A stretch of 64,000 nt of DNA from Beta vulgaris subsp. vulgaris (lineage: Eukaryota > Streptophyta > Magnoliopsida > Caryophyllales > Amaranthaceae), in NCBI RefSeq assembly GCF_026745355.1, contig NC_079207.1:33614020-33678019 (forward strand), in the 5' to 3' direction. Positions 11,329 to 22,032 of the stretch are shown one piece after another. Under the pieces are notes generated by a model, which was given only the letters and a program-made list of their open reading frames with translations, searched no databases and had not been told where the DNA came from. How positions within the stretch are numbered: the stretch's first letter is position 1; each line of letters starts with the position of its first letter. The translations under genes were made by a program, and so were the position numbers.

Positions 11329-12836
11329 TCAATGAATTCTAATCATCCCTAACTCTAAGCGAATTTTCTCGAATTTTTCTCTAAAAAGTGGTTTAGTCAG
11401 AATGTCAGCTATTTGATTTTCTGTTGGACAAAGTTTAAGTTTGACACGATACATTAATCTTAAGGAAAATATATATAATGAGAATATGCTTGATCCTTGA
11501 ATAATGAGCTGATCCTTAGAGATACAAATAGCACTAGTATTAACACAGTAGATAAGAACACACTTAAGCTTAATGCCAAAATCTCTTACTTGTTGCTTGA
11601 TCCAAAGGATCTGGGAACAGCATGCAGCAGCAGCCACATATTCAGCCTTTGCTGTTGATAAGGCAACAATATTTTGCTTCTTTGAGCTCCATGACACCAA
11701 GCTTGATCCTAGGTACCGGACAATGCCTGATGTGCTCTTGCAGTTAACCAAGTCACCAGCATAATCCGCATCCGAATAGCTTACTATGTCAAACACATTA
11801 CTTCTAGGATAGAACAAACATAAGTCATCGCTTCCTTTCAAATTTCTTAAATTTCTCTTAACTGCTGTTAAGTGAGATTTTTTGGGATTTGATTGGAACC
11901 GAACACATAAACCAACACTAAAACAAATATCAGGCTACTTGCAGTTAAGTATAGTAATGAACCAAGCATACCTCGATAATACTTTTTGTTTACATACTTA
12001 CCATTTGAATCTTCATATAACCTTGTTCCTGTTCTTATGGGAGTGTGGTTGGTTGTTGAATGTTCCACTCCATATTTCTTGAGTAGTTCTTTGACAAATT
12101 TTTGTTGAGGGATCATTGTTTCTCTTTCAGTTTGCTTAATTTGCAATCCCAAAAAGATGTTTAACTCTTCCATCATACTCATTTCGAATTCACAGATCAG
12201 CAAACTCCTTCTTGTTGATTATAAGCTTTGGCAAGAAGTCTAGCCTTGTTCCTTTGGAACTCATTTAGCTCCTCTTGCACAACGTTGATCCAATCAGCCT
12301 CCTTGAGCGCTTCTATATGGTCCTTAGGTTTTGTCATGGATAAGAAAACGTGAAAAACACAAAAATTCTTCAATTTGGATCTAGTTTGAGTTCCCTTTTA
12401 AATATCACATATTATCAATTCTAAAGGATGAGAATTTAGGTGTTTCCAAGGCTTTGGATCAAATCTTCTAGTTGCTTCTTGAGTTTCTTGTGATGCTTGA
12501 TTCATATTATCTTCTCCTAGGTCACGAGTTCCTTGATCCTCCTAAGTTCCTCCTGTTCCTGGCTCCTCAAGGGGATCAGGCACAGGGTTATCAGGATCAG
12601 GAACCAGCTTTTTCTCTTTTCCTGCAAGGGTTAGTTCCTTATCATTTTGATTACACTTCATCAAGACGAGTTAATACAATTTCAAAGATATTATTATCAT
12701 GTCTCTGTTCCTGCAGGGAGTTAGTCTCATCAAAAATAACATGGACACTTTCCTAGAAAAACATTGTTCGCTTATTGTAGACACGATAAGACTTACTACT
12801 TAAAGCATAACCTAGAAAAATAGCCTCGTCACTTCT
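11329..12836 (-). pseudogene. Sirevirus A pol: IN-RT linker, deleted RT, RNase H
   Basis: RNase H (11329-11841) is nearly open and shows MKGSDDLCLFYPRS, SYSDADYAGD and STAKAEYVAAAACC, with the catalytic Asp and Glu positions present. The RT C-terminal part (11868-12203) shows EFEMSMMEELNIFLGLQIKQ and SLLYLTAS. Compared with element B, the sequence jumps from GCAAACTCCTT to CTTGTTGATTATAA near 12200. This removes roughly 400 bp that in B encode the YVDD core. Upstream, the linker (RSDEAIFLGYALSSKSYR) ends at the Tekay insertion. The pol is dead through loss of the RT catalytic core. Confidence 0.85.
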
Positions 12837-13369
12837 TGTAACACCCCCGCCGACCCGAACCCTTCTTCATTTAGTAAAACTTGGGTTTTGGGGAAAACAA
12901 ATCCACGAGGGTTCGACTCGACGGGTGGCACTACCGCTGCACTTATCTCCCTGGAAATAAAGGCAAGGCTGTATTAAAATCAAACTAAACTCAATTCATT
13001 AATCCTTACAACCAAGTGAATCGTTCATTAACATTACTAATTAATCAAGTGTTTCAGAGTTCCAGCGGAAGCTAATCATATGCTAAGTGGATGACAACTC
13101 TAAATGATCTCCCTTTTATTCCCCCGATCGATCACCCACCTGAACAAACACATTGAAAAGAGACAAGAGAGACAAGCTCCCAAAAATCAGAAAAACTGAG
13201 TAATTCCAACACCATCCCGTAAAATACTTAAGTTGAGAATACTTTGTAAAATAGTAAGTTAATAGTTTTGGAAGTCATAGCACATATACACACATATATA
13301 TACACAGAATAATCATGCCATTAGTTCAATTAATCCAGTTATTCAAGGAGAGGAAATAGAATGCTAGTA

Positions 13370-13474
13370 AGCCAGGGCGAACCCCTGTAACCACTTACTT
13401 CAACATTGTAGGCCGGGGCGAACCCCTGTAACCACCTACTTTTAGGCGGGGCGAACCCCTGTAACCACCTACGG
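13370..13474 (+). repeat. three-copy repeat in chromovirus LTR
   Basis: Three copies of GGGCGAACCCCTGTAACCAC, spaced 34-40 bp apart, lie in the second half of the LTR (minus sense). This is a position comparable to the repeat in the solo LTR at 3380-3458. Confidence 0.85.
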
Positions 13475-15280
13475 ATATCATAATAGCCATAGTAACAGAG
13501 TCCCTAGTGTGCACACCCCTTCTACTTGGATCAAAACAAGATAGAAGAAAGACAGTAACAGAATAATAAGCATAATAACCAGAGAACCTGTAGGGCCCGC
13601 TGAACCACTCATACAGGGTAACCTGTTCATCATTTTCCTCCGATATTTCACTTTAGGTGATTAACATCTTTTAATCAAGTCATCACATAAATCACGTACA
13701 CATTTTCGTCATTTTGTTCAATCTAGTGTGAACATATTCAATGCATCATAATCTCAATCCATTCATAGAGATTTCAATAATTCATTTCATAAACACAATC
13801 ATCTCTTGAGTTCATTTATCACTTCAGATTCATAATCATTTCATTATCACAAGTTCTTATCAATTCCAACTTTCATAAAGTCTCAATATTAATAACAATA
13901 ATATTCATGAATAATAATGATATACAGTAATACCAATAATAATCATAATAATAATAATAATGATCATAATAATATAATAATCATATTAATATACTAATAA
14001 TAATCATAACATTATTAAATGACATTAACCGATTTTAATAGCGTTATAATAAACATCGTTGTCATATCGTACATCGTCCATCGTCCATCGTCATTATTCA
14101 TAATTCATCATCGAAATCCATAGTCGTTGCCCATTTTGTTATTCGTATTCATAATCCACATTAAGTTGATAATCCATAATTATAGTCCATACTTATAAAT
14201 TTTATAACCACATAATCACGTATTTAATTCGTTTTACGCTAATGGGATCTATCTATAGATGGACATCGGAGATTACCTCGTGACGTGTGTCCAAAGTTAA
14301 ATTCATGAATGTATTAGCACTCCTGGTATTCCTCATTTACGAAATCGGAGTCTACAATAGATGTTAACGAGATCTAAGTTAGTTCCTAAATAACCCCTTT
14401 TTATATACATATATAAAATATACGATTTAAATAATCCAAATAACTTAAAGAAATTCTCAATGATTTTTAAGAGAGTTTATCAATCAAAGTAAATCATTTA
14501 TGAAATCATTTTAACTTTTTAAGTACTCACAAAATTATTTCAACTTAACTTTCATCATCTTTAACAACTATTTTAAACATGAAAATCTAATTTTATTTTA
14601 CTCCTTATTTTATTTTAGAAAATCAAGAAACATTATCAAGTTATAAAAGATTAAGTGATCTAAAATATACTAACTTAATCAATGTAAGTTAGTTTAGGAA
14701 AATTATAGGTTTTAGTTTTAAAAATAAAAGTAAACAAATAAAACTAATTAAACAAAAAGGAAAAGGAAAAAGGAAATTTTTAAGGAATCAGTTTTCTCAA
14801 ACTGAGAAAACGTAACAGAGGAAAAATGAAAGAAGAAGAGGGAGAAAACAGGAGAGGCGACAGAGGAGATGAAGCAGAGGAGGGTGAAGAAAATTGGTGG
14901 TGGCTATTGTGGCCGGCGGTTTTCGGTGGTTTTGGGCAAAGTAGGGTGGCGAAATTCAGGTGGCGGCTTGTGTGGTGGCAGGGCGCGAGGCAGCAGGGCG
15001 CTGCAGAGCCGCAAGCGAGTCGCGAAAGGGAAGGAAGGACGACAGTGTTGCGGTCAATTTTGGTGGTTCGATTATTTCTGGCAGTGTGGTGGTTCAAAGA
15101 TGGGTTGGAGGTCAGGTGGTGCGGTGGTTTTCCAGTGGAGGAAGAAAACAGAGGGATTGATTATGGGGTTGAATTTCATTTTTTTTTATTTTCAAAACAA
15201 AATTTCAGAAATTAGGAAGAAGAGAATTGAAGCAAACCTTTTGAATTGTTTTGCTTGAGTAATTGATGAAAGTGAAATCA

Positions 15281-15290
15281 GTATTTATAT
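15281..15290 (-). promoter_or_regulatory. TATA box of chromovirus LTR
   Basis: Minus-strand CATATAAATAC lies about 590 bp into the LTR, followed by the CT/GA-rich leader typical of these LTRs. Confidence 0.5.
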
Positions 15291-15980
15291 GGAAGATTTG
15301 GATAGAAAATCCAATGGTGGATGAGTTTAGCTTTTGAAAAATTTGCCCCTAAATTCAATTATTTGCTGACAAAGGTTGATATTTTGAGTTGCAAAATCTT
15401 GGTTTTAGTGCTTTGAATCAGATGAAGGAGAAGGAAGGAGATGGAGGAAGGAGTTGATTTCCTTGGTTCTTGAGCCGAACCAGACGAAGGAGAAGGAGGG
15501 GGATGAAGATGGTGAATCACGTTTTCACCTCTCCTCTTTTTTTTTTTTGTTTTTTTTTCTTTTTGGCTAAAAGGCATATGGGTATGGACTTGACATTTGG
15601 GCTTTGTACAATATGAATGGACAATTTGAATGGACAATTAGTATAAGGACACTCATAAGAAATGTAAAAAGTTTAATTAATTAGAAATAATGAAATGAAT
15701 AATAAAACAAATAATTTATTTTAAACTTTGTTAAATAAATCAAAACTAAATGAAATTATTATTTTAATAAACATAGTTATCAAATAAAATCATATTATCA
15801 TAAAATAAATTTTGAGTGGAAATAATATTAAACCTTAATAAATAATAAAATAAATTCTGAAAATTCGGGGTATTACATCTACTCCTTAAAAACAAAGTTC
15901 GTCCTCGAACTTTAGAGTTAGATGTTTAATATTAACAAAGCATTAGCTTTGCGCTTTGTTAGTATTACATTCGGTCCCCC

Positions 15981-17150
15981 TTAAGGAGTTTCGCCCCCGA
16001 AACTCGATAATCGTACCTCAAAAAAGAGTTCAAGATAAAGCTTTCTCATGTCGTCTTCTCTTTCCCACGTTGCTTCCTCGATTTCATGATTAGACCATAA
16101 AACTTTGACTAATTTTATTGCCTTGCTTCGGGTGTTTCTTGTTTTGGAATCAAGGATTCTAATAGGACGTTCTTCAAAAGTAAGGGTCTCATCTAGTTCA
16201 ATGGTTTCAGGTTGAATAACATGGGAGGGGTTAGAGATGTATTTACGAAGTTGAGACACATGAAAAACATTATGAACCTTGGCTAATTTTGTAGGTAAGG
16301 CTATCCTATAAGCCACTTGTCCAATTCTTTCCAATACCTCATAGGGTCCAATATAACGAGGACTTAGCTTCCCTTTCCTACCGAACCTCATTACTCCATT
16401 GGTTGGTGAAACTTTCAACAACACTTTCTCTCCAACTACAATTCCAAATCTCGTCTCCTTTGATCGGCATACTATTTTTGTCGATCTTGAGCTGCTTTCA
16501 TACGCTCTTGAATCAACTTCACCTTGTTGGTAGTCTCTTCTATCATTTCGGTCCTAGATTCAATGACTTGTTCACATCACTCCAACATATAGGACTCCTG
16601 CATTTTCGTCCATACAATGCCTCATAAGGTGCCATTCCTATGCTCGAGTGAATACTATTGTTGTATGAAAACTCAATGTACATCAAATGATCATCCCAAT
16701 ATCCTCCGAAATCCATCACGCATGCTCTCAACATATCTTCCAAGGTCTGAATGGTTCTTTCTGTTTGACCATCTGTTGCTGGGTGGAAAGCTGTGCTGAA
16801 TTTCAATAGTGTACCCACGGCTGTCTGGAGCTGTTTCCAGAACTTAGATAAGAATCTCGAGTCTCTATCTGAAATGATGTCCTTCGGAACACCATGCAGC
16901 CTAACGACCTCATTAAAGTAAGCATCAGCCAATTGTTTTGACAACCAAGTATCCTTCATTGCTATAAATCTTGCCGTCTTGGTCAAACGATCCACTATTA
17001 CCCATATTGCATTCTTTCCTAACCTCATATTCTATAATCCCATGATGAAATCCATAGAGATAGATTCCCATTTCATCCTGGCACTTCCAATGGTTGCAAT
17101 TTTCCTCCAGGCTTCATATGTTGTATTTTCACCTTCTGGCATGTTAAACA
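15981..17150 (-). pseudogene. chromovirus integrase and chromodomain (partial)
   Basis: Reading the minus strand from 17150: CLTCQKVKIQHMKPGG (end of the integrase zinc region), KWESISMDFIMG, and an open stretch 17028-16543 with VIVDRLTKTARFIA, ISDRDSRFLSKFWK and SYNNSIHSSIGMAPYEALYG (catalytic core). A short frame break follows, then 16424-15981 with KLSPRYIGPYEVLERIG and VFHVSQLRKYI (the GPY/F module). A chromodomain tail ends it (KLVKVLWSNHEIEEATWERE). Integrase inserts cDNA and the chromodomain directs it to marked chromatin. One stop sits just before KWESIS and there are shifts near 17030 and 16430. The N-terminal pol is absent. Confidence 0.9.
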
Positions 17151-17552
17151 GCAAGGTTTATGGCATGATGTTTGCTGAAGCTGTTTATCACATATGGATT
17201 CAACGAAATCAGAAGGTTTTCGAGAACAAACTTATTGATCCTGCTCAATTAGGACAACATTGTCTTTAATGTAGCATGTAGATGTTCTGAGGAACTGAAA
17301 CAACTTTTGAATAGATAGTTTACTCTTTTTATTATGCTTTGTACCTTTTGGCACCTTTTGTTTTAGTGCCTAGCTTGATTCGGGTGCTCTGGTGTTTGCT
17401 TTAGGAAAGCATATGAAGAGTCTATTTTTTCTAACCTTCCTAGAAGGTGGGTTCAAATAGATACTGATGCTTGTGTTCCTATTGCTTGTTGTTTTGGTGT
17501 TTGTAACTCTTTTTTTGTTATCAATAATAATTTTGAATTTCCCCAAAAAAAA
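17150..17552 (+). mobile_element. 5'-truncated L1-type LINE tail
   Basis: The plus-strand frame from about 17157 reads AEAVYHIWIQRNQKVFENK, the conserved C-terminus of plant L1 ORF2, then a stop at 17269. An AT-rich 3' untranslated region of about 280 bp ends TTTGAATTTCCCC followed by eight A. The 5' end abuts the chromovirus integrase at about 17150. No target duplication joins the two sides. Confidence 0.8.
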
Positions 17553-18405
17553 TCTCCATGATATTAGACAGAGTATGCGTTTGTTAATTTCTAATAGATT
17601 GAATGGCTGAAGTTTTGGGCGTAACGAACCTTAACAAACTGAGCTATTGCGAAGGACACTAAAGTCACGCTGTTGTCCCTGGATTTTAGGGAGTCAGTTC
17701 CTAGAATCTTGGAGGAGTAACCAACTATCCAAGAAGATAGCGCACAACTAACCTAATGCTGAAACTATGGAAAGGTGGCTGGAAGAACGTGGATTTAGTG
17801 GGAAAAATGGCGTGGATATTATGGATACATCAACGGATAGATCAAGGGTCATTTCTAACACCCACGTCTATGTAATGGAGTAAAAATAGGAGCTGCTGAG
17901 ATCTCCTATATATGGCTCAACAACGAACCAGATTATTTGTAGAACTTCTCAGATTTATTTGTATTATTTTATAAGAAAGTTTATTTTGGTTTTATTACTC
18001 TTCAAGCAATTATTCGTGTAATAATTTTCGAGTGTGGGTTAAGAGAACAAAATCTTGTAATCAAGTGTGAGAAAGAGAAAGAGAAAGAGAAAGAGAAAGA
18101 GAAGAGAAGAGAGAAAGAGAAGACTTCTAGTGAAGTTAAGTGAGGAGAGTCACGTGTTTAGGGGGAACATGGTGACTAGGAATTGGTTCCTAGAGGAACT
18201 AAGTGAGGATTGATTTATAATAAGTTGTAATAGTAATTATAAATAAAAGATCAAGGTTTCTTCCTAAAGAATTGAGGAAGAGAACCTTGTTAAAATGATC
18301 TTGTGTTCTTCCTTATTGTCTTTTCTCTTCAATAGCTTTCAAATCATATTATCCGCAAAAAGTTTGAAAATCTCCCCAACTATAATTCACCCCCCTCTTG
18401 TAGTT
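17551..18405 (+). repeat. inverted Sirevirus LTR fragment
   Basis: From AATCTCCATGATATTAG to CACCCCCCTCTTGTAGTT the segment is the reverse complement of the B 5' LTR (about 23920-24770). It lacks the first ~260 bp and the last ~20-25 bp of the LTR. It sits where B should have a 3' LTR, but in opposite orientation. Within it are a TATA-like CTATATATGG near 17908 and a GAAAGA tract. Confidence 0.88.
18063..18125 (+). repeat. (GAAAGA)n microsatellite in the inverted LTR
   Basis: About eight imperfect AAAGAG/GAAGAG units. The B LTR holds the complementary CTCTTT/TTTCTC tract near 24215-24250. Confidence 0.85.
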
Positions 18406-18454
18406 TCTCTTATGGAAGAGGAATACTTTCGGTGCTAGAACGCTTGGGTGCCAT
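18406..18454 (-). pseudogene. start of Sirevirus B accessory ORF, truncated
   Basis: Minus-strand ATG at 18454 reads MAPKRSSTESIPLP, then a stop at the LTR junction. It matches the MAPKRKISES start of the A accessory ORF at 10760. The 18455-19160 stretch to the right corresponds to the A-rich spacer between this ORF and RNase H and holds no other gene. Confidence 0.65.
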
Positions 18455-19160
18455 GGAAATTAGGGTTTTTGAGAAGAGAAAGAGTAGATGGGAAGTTTTG
18501 GGAGTGATGAGATTTTGAGAGTGAATAGTAGGCGCAAATAATGATGGGATGGAGGGAAGTGTTTATGAAGGAGGCTTTATGCGTGTGAAAAGAGGTTCAT
18601 TTAATGTGGTGCTTTCCATTTTTCTTAGACATTAAATTTTTCAAATGGGCATGCATATAAATTTTTCGAACCAATGCAACATATGAAATGTGAATAAGAA
18701 AATGAAAATTCGGAAAAATAAAGAAAAGGAAAAAAATTATGAAGAAAAAAATAAAAAAATGAAAAATATTTGAACTCATGCTTATGATACCTTCTAGCTA
18801 AGTACTAGTGAGAACACTAAGGAGAATATTATGAGACTAGTGTGAGTCCTTAACCTTAACTAAGGTGTATGAATAAAATTCATGAAAGTTGCAGGACACA
18901 CTTAGTAATGAATATTACTTAGGAAGATAAATATAAAGGCATTTTCATATTATTCTGATCATCCCTAGTTCCAAGCGGATCTTTTGAAATCTGTCTCTAG
19001 AAAGAGGTGTGGTCAAGATATCTGCAATTTGATTTTCAGTAGGACATAACTCTACTTTTACTAAGCCTTTTTCAACATAGTCCATCAAGAAATGATGTCT
19101 AATATGAATATGCTAGAATGATGTACAAGATCCTTGGAGATACATATTGCACTTGTGTTA

Positions 19161-20383
19161 TCACAGAAAATAGGAACACACTGATATTTTATGCCAAAAT
19201 CGTGTACCTGTTGTTTGATCCACAATACCTAGGAACAACAAGCTGCTGCTGCTACATATATACTCGGCTTCAGCTATTGAGAGTGCAACAGTGTTTTGTT
19301 TCTTTGAACTCCAAGAAACTAAGCTTGTTCCTAGGAACTGAGCAATTCCAGAAGTGCTTTTGCAATTTACCAAGTCCGCGACATAGTCAGCATCAGAGTA
19401 GCTAACTAGATCAAACGTGTCACTTCGAGGATAGAACAAACAAAGATCATCACTTCCTTTCAAATACCTAAGAATTCTTTTGACTGCTGTCAAATGAGAT
19501 TCCTTTGGATTTGACTAAAATCTAGCACATGATCAACCACTAAACAAAATGTCAGGTCTACTAGCAGTTAGATAAAGTAAAGATCCAATCATATCTCTGT
19601 ATTTTTTCTTCACATATTTTTGCTGATGGATCATTGTTTCTCGTTCTGTTTGCTTGATTTGTAAACCAAGAAAGAAGTTCAATTCTCCCATCATGCTCAT
19701 CTCAAATTCACTACTCATTAGATCAGCAAATTCCTTGCAAAGAGATTCGTTAGTACAAAGATTATATCATCTACATAACTTTGTACTACTAGAATGTCTG
19801 TTCCTTTAGATCGAAGGAACATGTTCCTATTAACTTTACCTCTTATAAACTCATGTGAAAGTAATAATTTTGAAAGTCTTTCATACCAAGATTTAGGAGC
19901 TTGTTTCAGCCCATAAAGAGCTTTATCTAGCTTATAGACTTTGTTTGGAAGATGGATTCTCAAATCCAAGAGGTTGTTCCACATAGACGTCTTCCATTAA
20001 ATATCCATTTAAGAAAGCACATTCAACGTCCATTTTGTAAAACCTAAATCCCGTAAATGCAGCAAACGTAATCAAAATTCAAATAGCTTCTATTCAAGCA
20101 AAAGGAGCTAAGGTTCATCGAAATCAATACATTCTTGTTGATTATAACCTATAGCCCAAGTCTGGATTTGTTCCTTATGATTGTTCCATGCTCATCTAGC
20201 TTGTTCCTGAAGACCCATTTTAGCCCTAATCACCTTTTGGTTCTTAGGCTTGGTCTCAAGATGCCAGACCTTGTTCCTCTGGAACTCATTCAGTTCCTCT
20301 TGCATGGCATTTATCCAGTCAGACTCTAGTACGCTTCATTATGATCTCGAGGTTTTGTCATGGACAGAAAGACTTGGAATGTT
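19161..20383 (-). pseudogene. Sirevirus B reverse transcriptase and RNase H, broken
   Basis: RNase H (19161-19493) shows YLKGSDDLCLFYPRSDTF, SYSDADYVAD and SWSSKKQNTVALSIAEAEYI, then a stop. RT pieces at 19533-19984 show YKLDKALYGLKQAPKSWYER, VVQSYVDDIIF (catalytic YVDD kept) and EFEMSMMGELNFFLGLQIKQ. The N-terminal RT (19985-20383) is spread over several frames. It would copy element RNA into DNA. Frameshifts at about 19500, 19718 and 19985 prevent this. Confidence 0.88.
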
Positions 20384-21435
20384 CAAAAGTTTTTGAGTTG
20401 GGATCTTGTCTGAGTTCCCTTCTCAATATCAGTTATGATCAACTCTAGTGGATGGGAGTCTAGGTGCTTCCAAGGTTTTGGATCAAACCTTCTTGTTCCC
20501 GTTCCTTCTGCTTGAGGTTCTTCTATTGATTCATTATGTGGATGTAATTCTTCTTCTTGTGTTCCTTCATCAGGAGTTCCTTCATCTGCATGTTCCCCTT
20601 GAGGAGTAGGATTAGGAACAATCATCTCTTTTTCGGGAACATGCTTTCTGTTGGTACTTGCAGGAGTTAGTTCCTCATCAAAGTTGATTGACTCTTCAGA
20701 TCGAGTCAATCCAATTTCAAAGTCATTATTATAACATGGTTCCTACAGAGAGTTAGTTTCATCAAAGATAATGTGGACACTCTCTTCAATCAACACACAT
20801 TGTTCTTTTGTTATACACTCTATAGGCTTTAGAGTTTATAGCATATCCAATAAAAATTGCTTCATCACTTCTTGCATCAAATTATCCTAAGTTATCTTTA
20901 CCATTATTGTGTACAAAACATCTACATCCAAAGACTCGAAAGTAAGAGATATTGGGTTTTCTTCCTTTGAGAAGTTCATAGGGGGTCTTCAAGGTGATGG
21001 GTCTCAACATGACCCTATTGATGATATAGCAAGTTGTGTTAACTGATTCTGCCGAAAAGTTCTTTGGAAGAATGCTGGCTATGAGCAGTATTCTAGCCAT
21101 GTCCTCCAGAGTACGATTTTTCCTTTCAATCACGCCATTCTATTGTGGGGTCTTAGGAGCAGAGAAGTTGTGATCAAGTCCTTCATTGCTGTAAAATCAT
21201 CAAACTTGGAGTTTTCAAACTCCTTACCATGGTTAGATCTTAAGTGTTTCAATTTAAAACCACTTATTCTTTGAATTCTCTTAGCAAAGGTCACAAATTC
21301 ATCAAAAGTTTCATCTTTGCTATGAAGAAAAATAAGCCATGTGTATCTAGAAAAATGATCAACTATGACTAATACATGTCTTTTACCTAGTCTGCTTTGG
21401 ACACGTAGAGGGCCACATACGTTCATGTCAATCAA
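20383..21435 (-). pseudogene. Sirevirus B integrase and linker, broken
   Basis: Core at 21130-21435: LVIVDHFSRYTWLIFLHSKD and SGFKLKHLRSNHGKEFENS. The usual D of the RSDHG motif is N here, which would abolish catalysis. The next piece (20882-21133) has MIERKNRTLEDMARILL and PYELLKGRKPNISYFRVFGC. The C-terminal linker (20383-20709) is acidic (EEELHPHNESIEEPQ) and ends RRFDPKPWKHLDSHPLELI. At least three frame breaks. Confidence 0.88.
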
Positions 21436-22032
21436 TTAAAGTGGATTTTGTGTACTTACCATCTTCTTTGTTTTGAATGAGGATCTAACTTGTTTTCCTT
21501 TCGCACATGCTCCACAAACTTCATGGTTTGAGACCTTAATTGTTGGAAGACCAACAACTAAGTCCTTACCACTTACCTTATGAAGTAAGGTCATGCTTGC
21601 ATGTCCACACCTTTTATGCCAAAGGAGCGGTTCATCTTCTATTGCACTTAGACAAGTCAAGTTGTTCCTAGGAACCAGGTTTAGGTCAACAACATAAGTG
21701 TTTCTCTTCCTAGTTCCTTCCAGTATCTTGGTACCTGTAACTACATCACTTACTACACAACATTCATTAGTAAACTTCACATTGTTCCCCTTATAACAGA
21801 ATTGGGAAATATTTAGTAAATTATGTTTCAAACCCTCGACCAAAAATATATCATTTAGGGAATGTGACTGAGATTTCCCAACCTTAGCTACAACTACAAT
21901 GTTACCTGTAAGATTGTCTCCAAATGTCACAATTCCTCCTTCGTAGACTGAAAGTGAGAGAAATTTGATTTTGTCCCCTGTCATGTGCTTGGAACAACTG
22001 CTATCAAGGTACCACAGGTTGTTCCCCCTCAC
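21436..22032 (-). pseudogene. Sirevirus B protease and GAG-pre-integrase region
   Basis: An open minus-strand stretch of 198 codons. WYLDSSCSKHMTGD is the aspartic-protease active site, with DSS in place of the usual DSG. FLVEGLKHNLLNISQFCY follows, then LWHKRCGHASMTLLHK and VCGACAKGKQVRSSF, the H/C zinc motif of the GAG-pre-integrase domain. The frame ends before the integrase core. The Gly-to-Ser change in the active site makes cleavage activity doubtful. Confidence 0.88.

Larger units (their letters stand above)
7657..12836 (-). mobile_element. Sirevirus-type Ty1/copia element A (3' half)
   Basis: On the minus strand from right to left: the IN-RT linker (cut at 12836 by the Tekay insertion), damaged RT, RNase H, a spacer, an accessory coiled-coil ORF, a polypurine tract and a 3' LTR. 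Its RNase H and linker are close to those of element B (18406-25027), and the two LTRs share their ends and several blocks, so A and B belong to one family. The gag-to-integrase half is absent from the window. Gain of an ORF downstream of RNase H is a known trait of Sireviruses. Confidence 0.85.
12837..15877 (-). repeat. chromovirus 3' LTR (3.04 kb)
   Basis: Plus-strand start TGTAACACCCCC and end GGGGTATTACA are inverted repeats of each other (minus sense TGTAATACCCC). The sequence right of it, minus-strand TTTTTAAGGAGTAGA, is the polypurine tract. Overlapping GC-rich ORFs at 14780-15258 and 15359-15637 lie in the transcribed leader portion and show no known domain; I treat them as non-coding. 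Confidence 0.88.
12837..17150 (-). mobile_element. Tekay/Del-like Ty3/gypsy chromovirus (3' part)
   Basis: Minus strand: integrase, chromodomain, polypurine tract and a 3.04-kb 3' LTR. The gag, protease and RT portion and the 5' LTR are missing; the element stops at about 17150 against a LINE fragment. It was inserted into the IN-RT linker of Sirevirus A: the sequence left of 12837 (CACTTCT) is collinear with CACTTCTTGC in element B. Integrase-plus-chromodomain and long TGTAAYACCCC-type LTRs are typical of this chromovirus clade. Confidence 0.88.

Noticed and set aside
14780..15258. Arg/Gly/Trp-rich ORFs of 66-129 codons
   Set aside because: GC-rich leader of the chromovirus LTR, open in three frames at once; no conserved motif.
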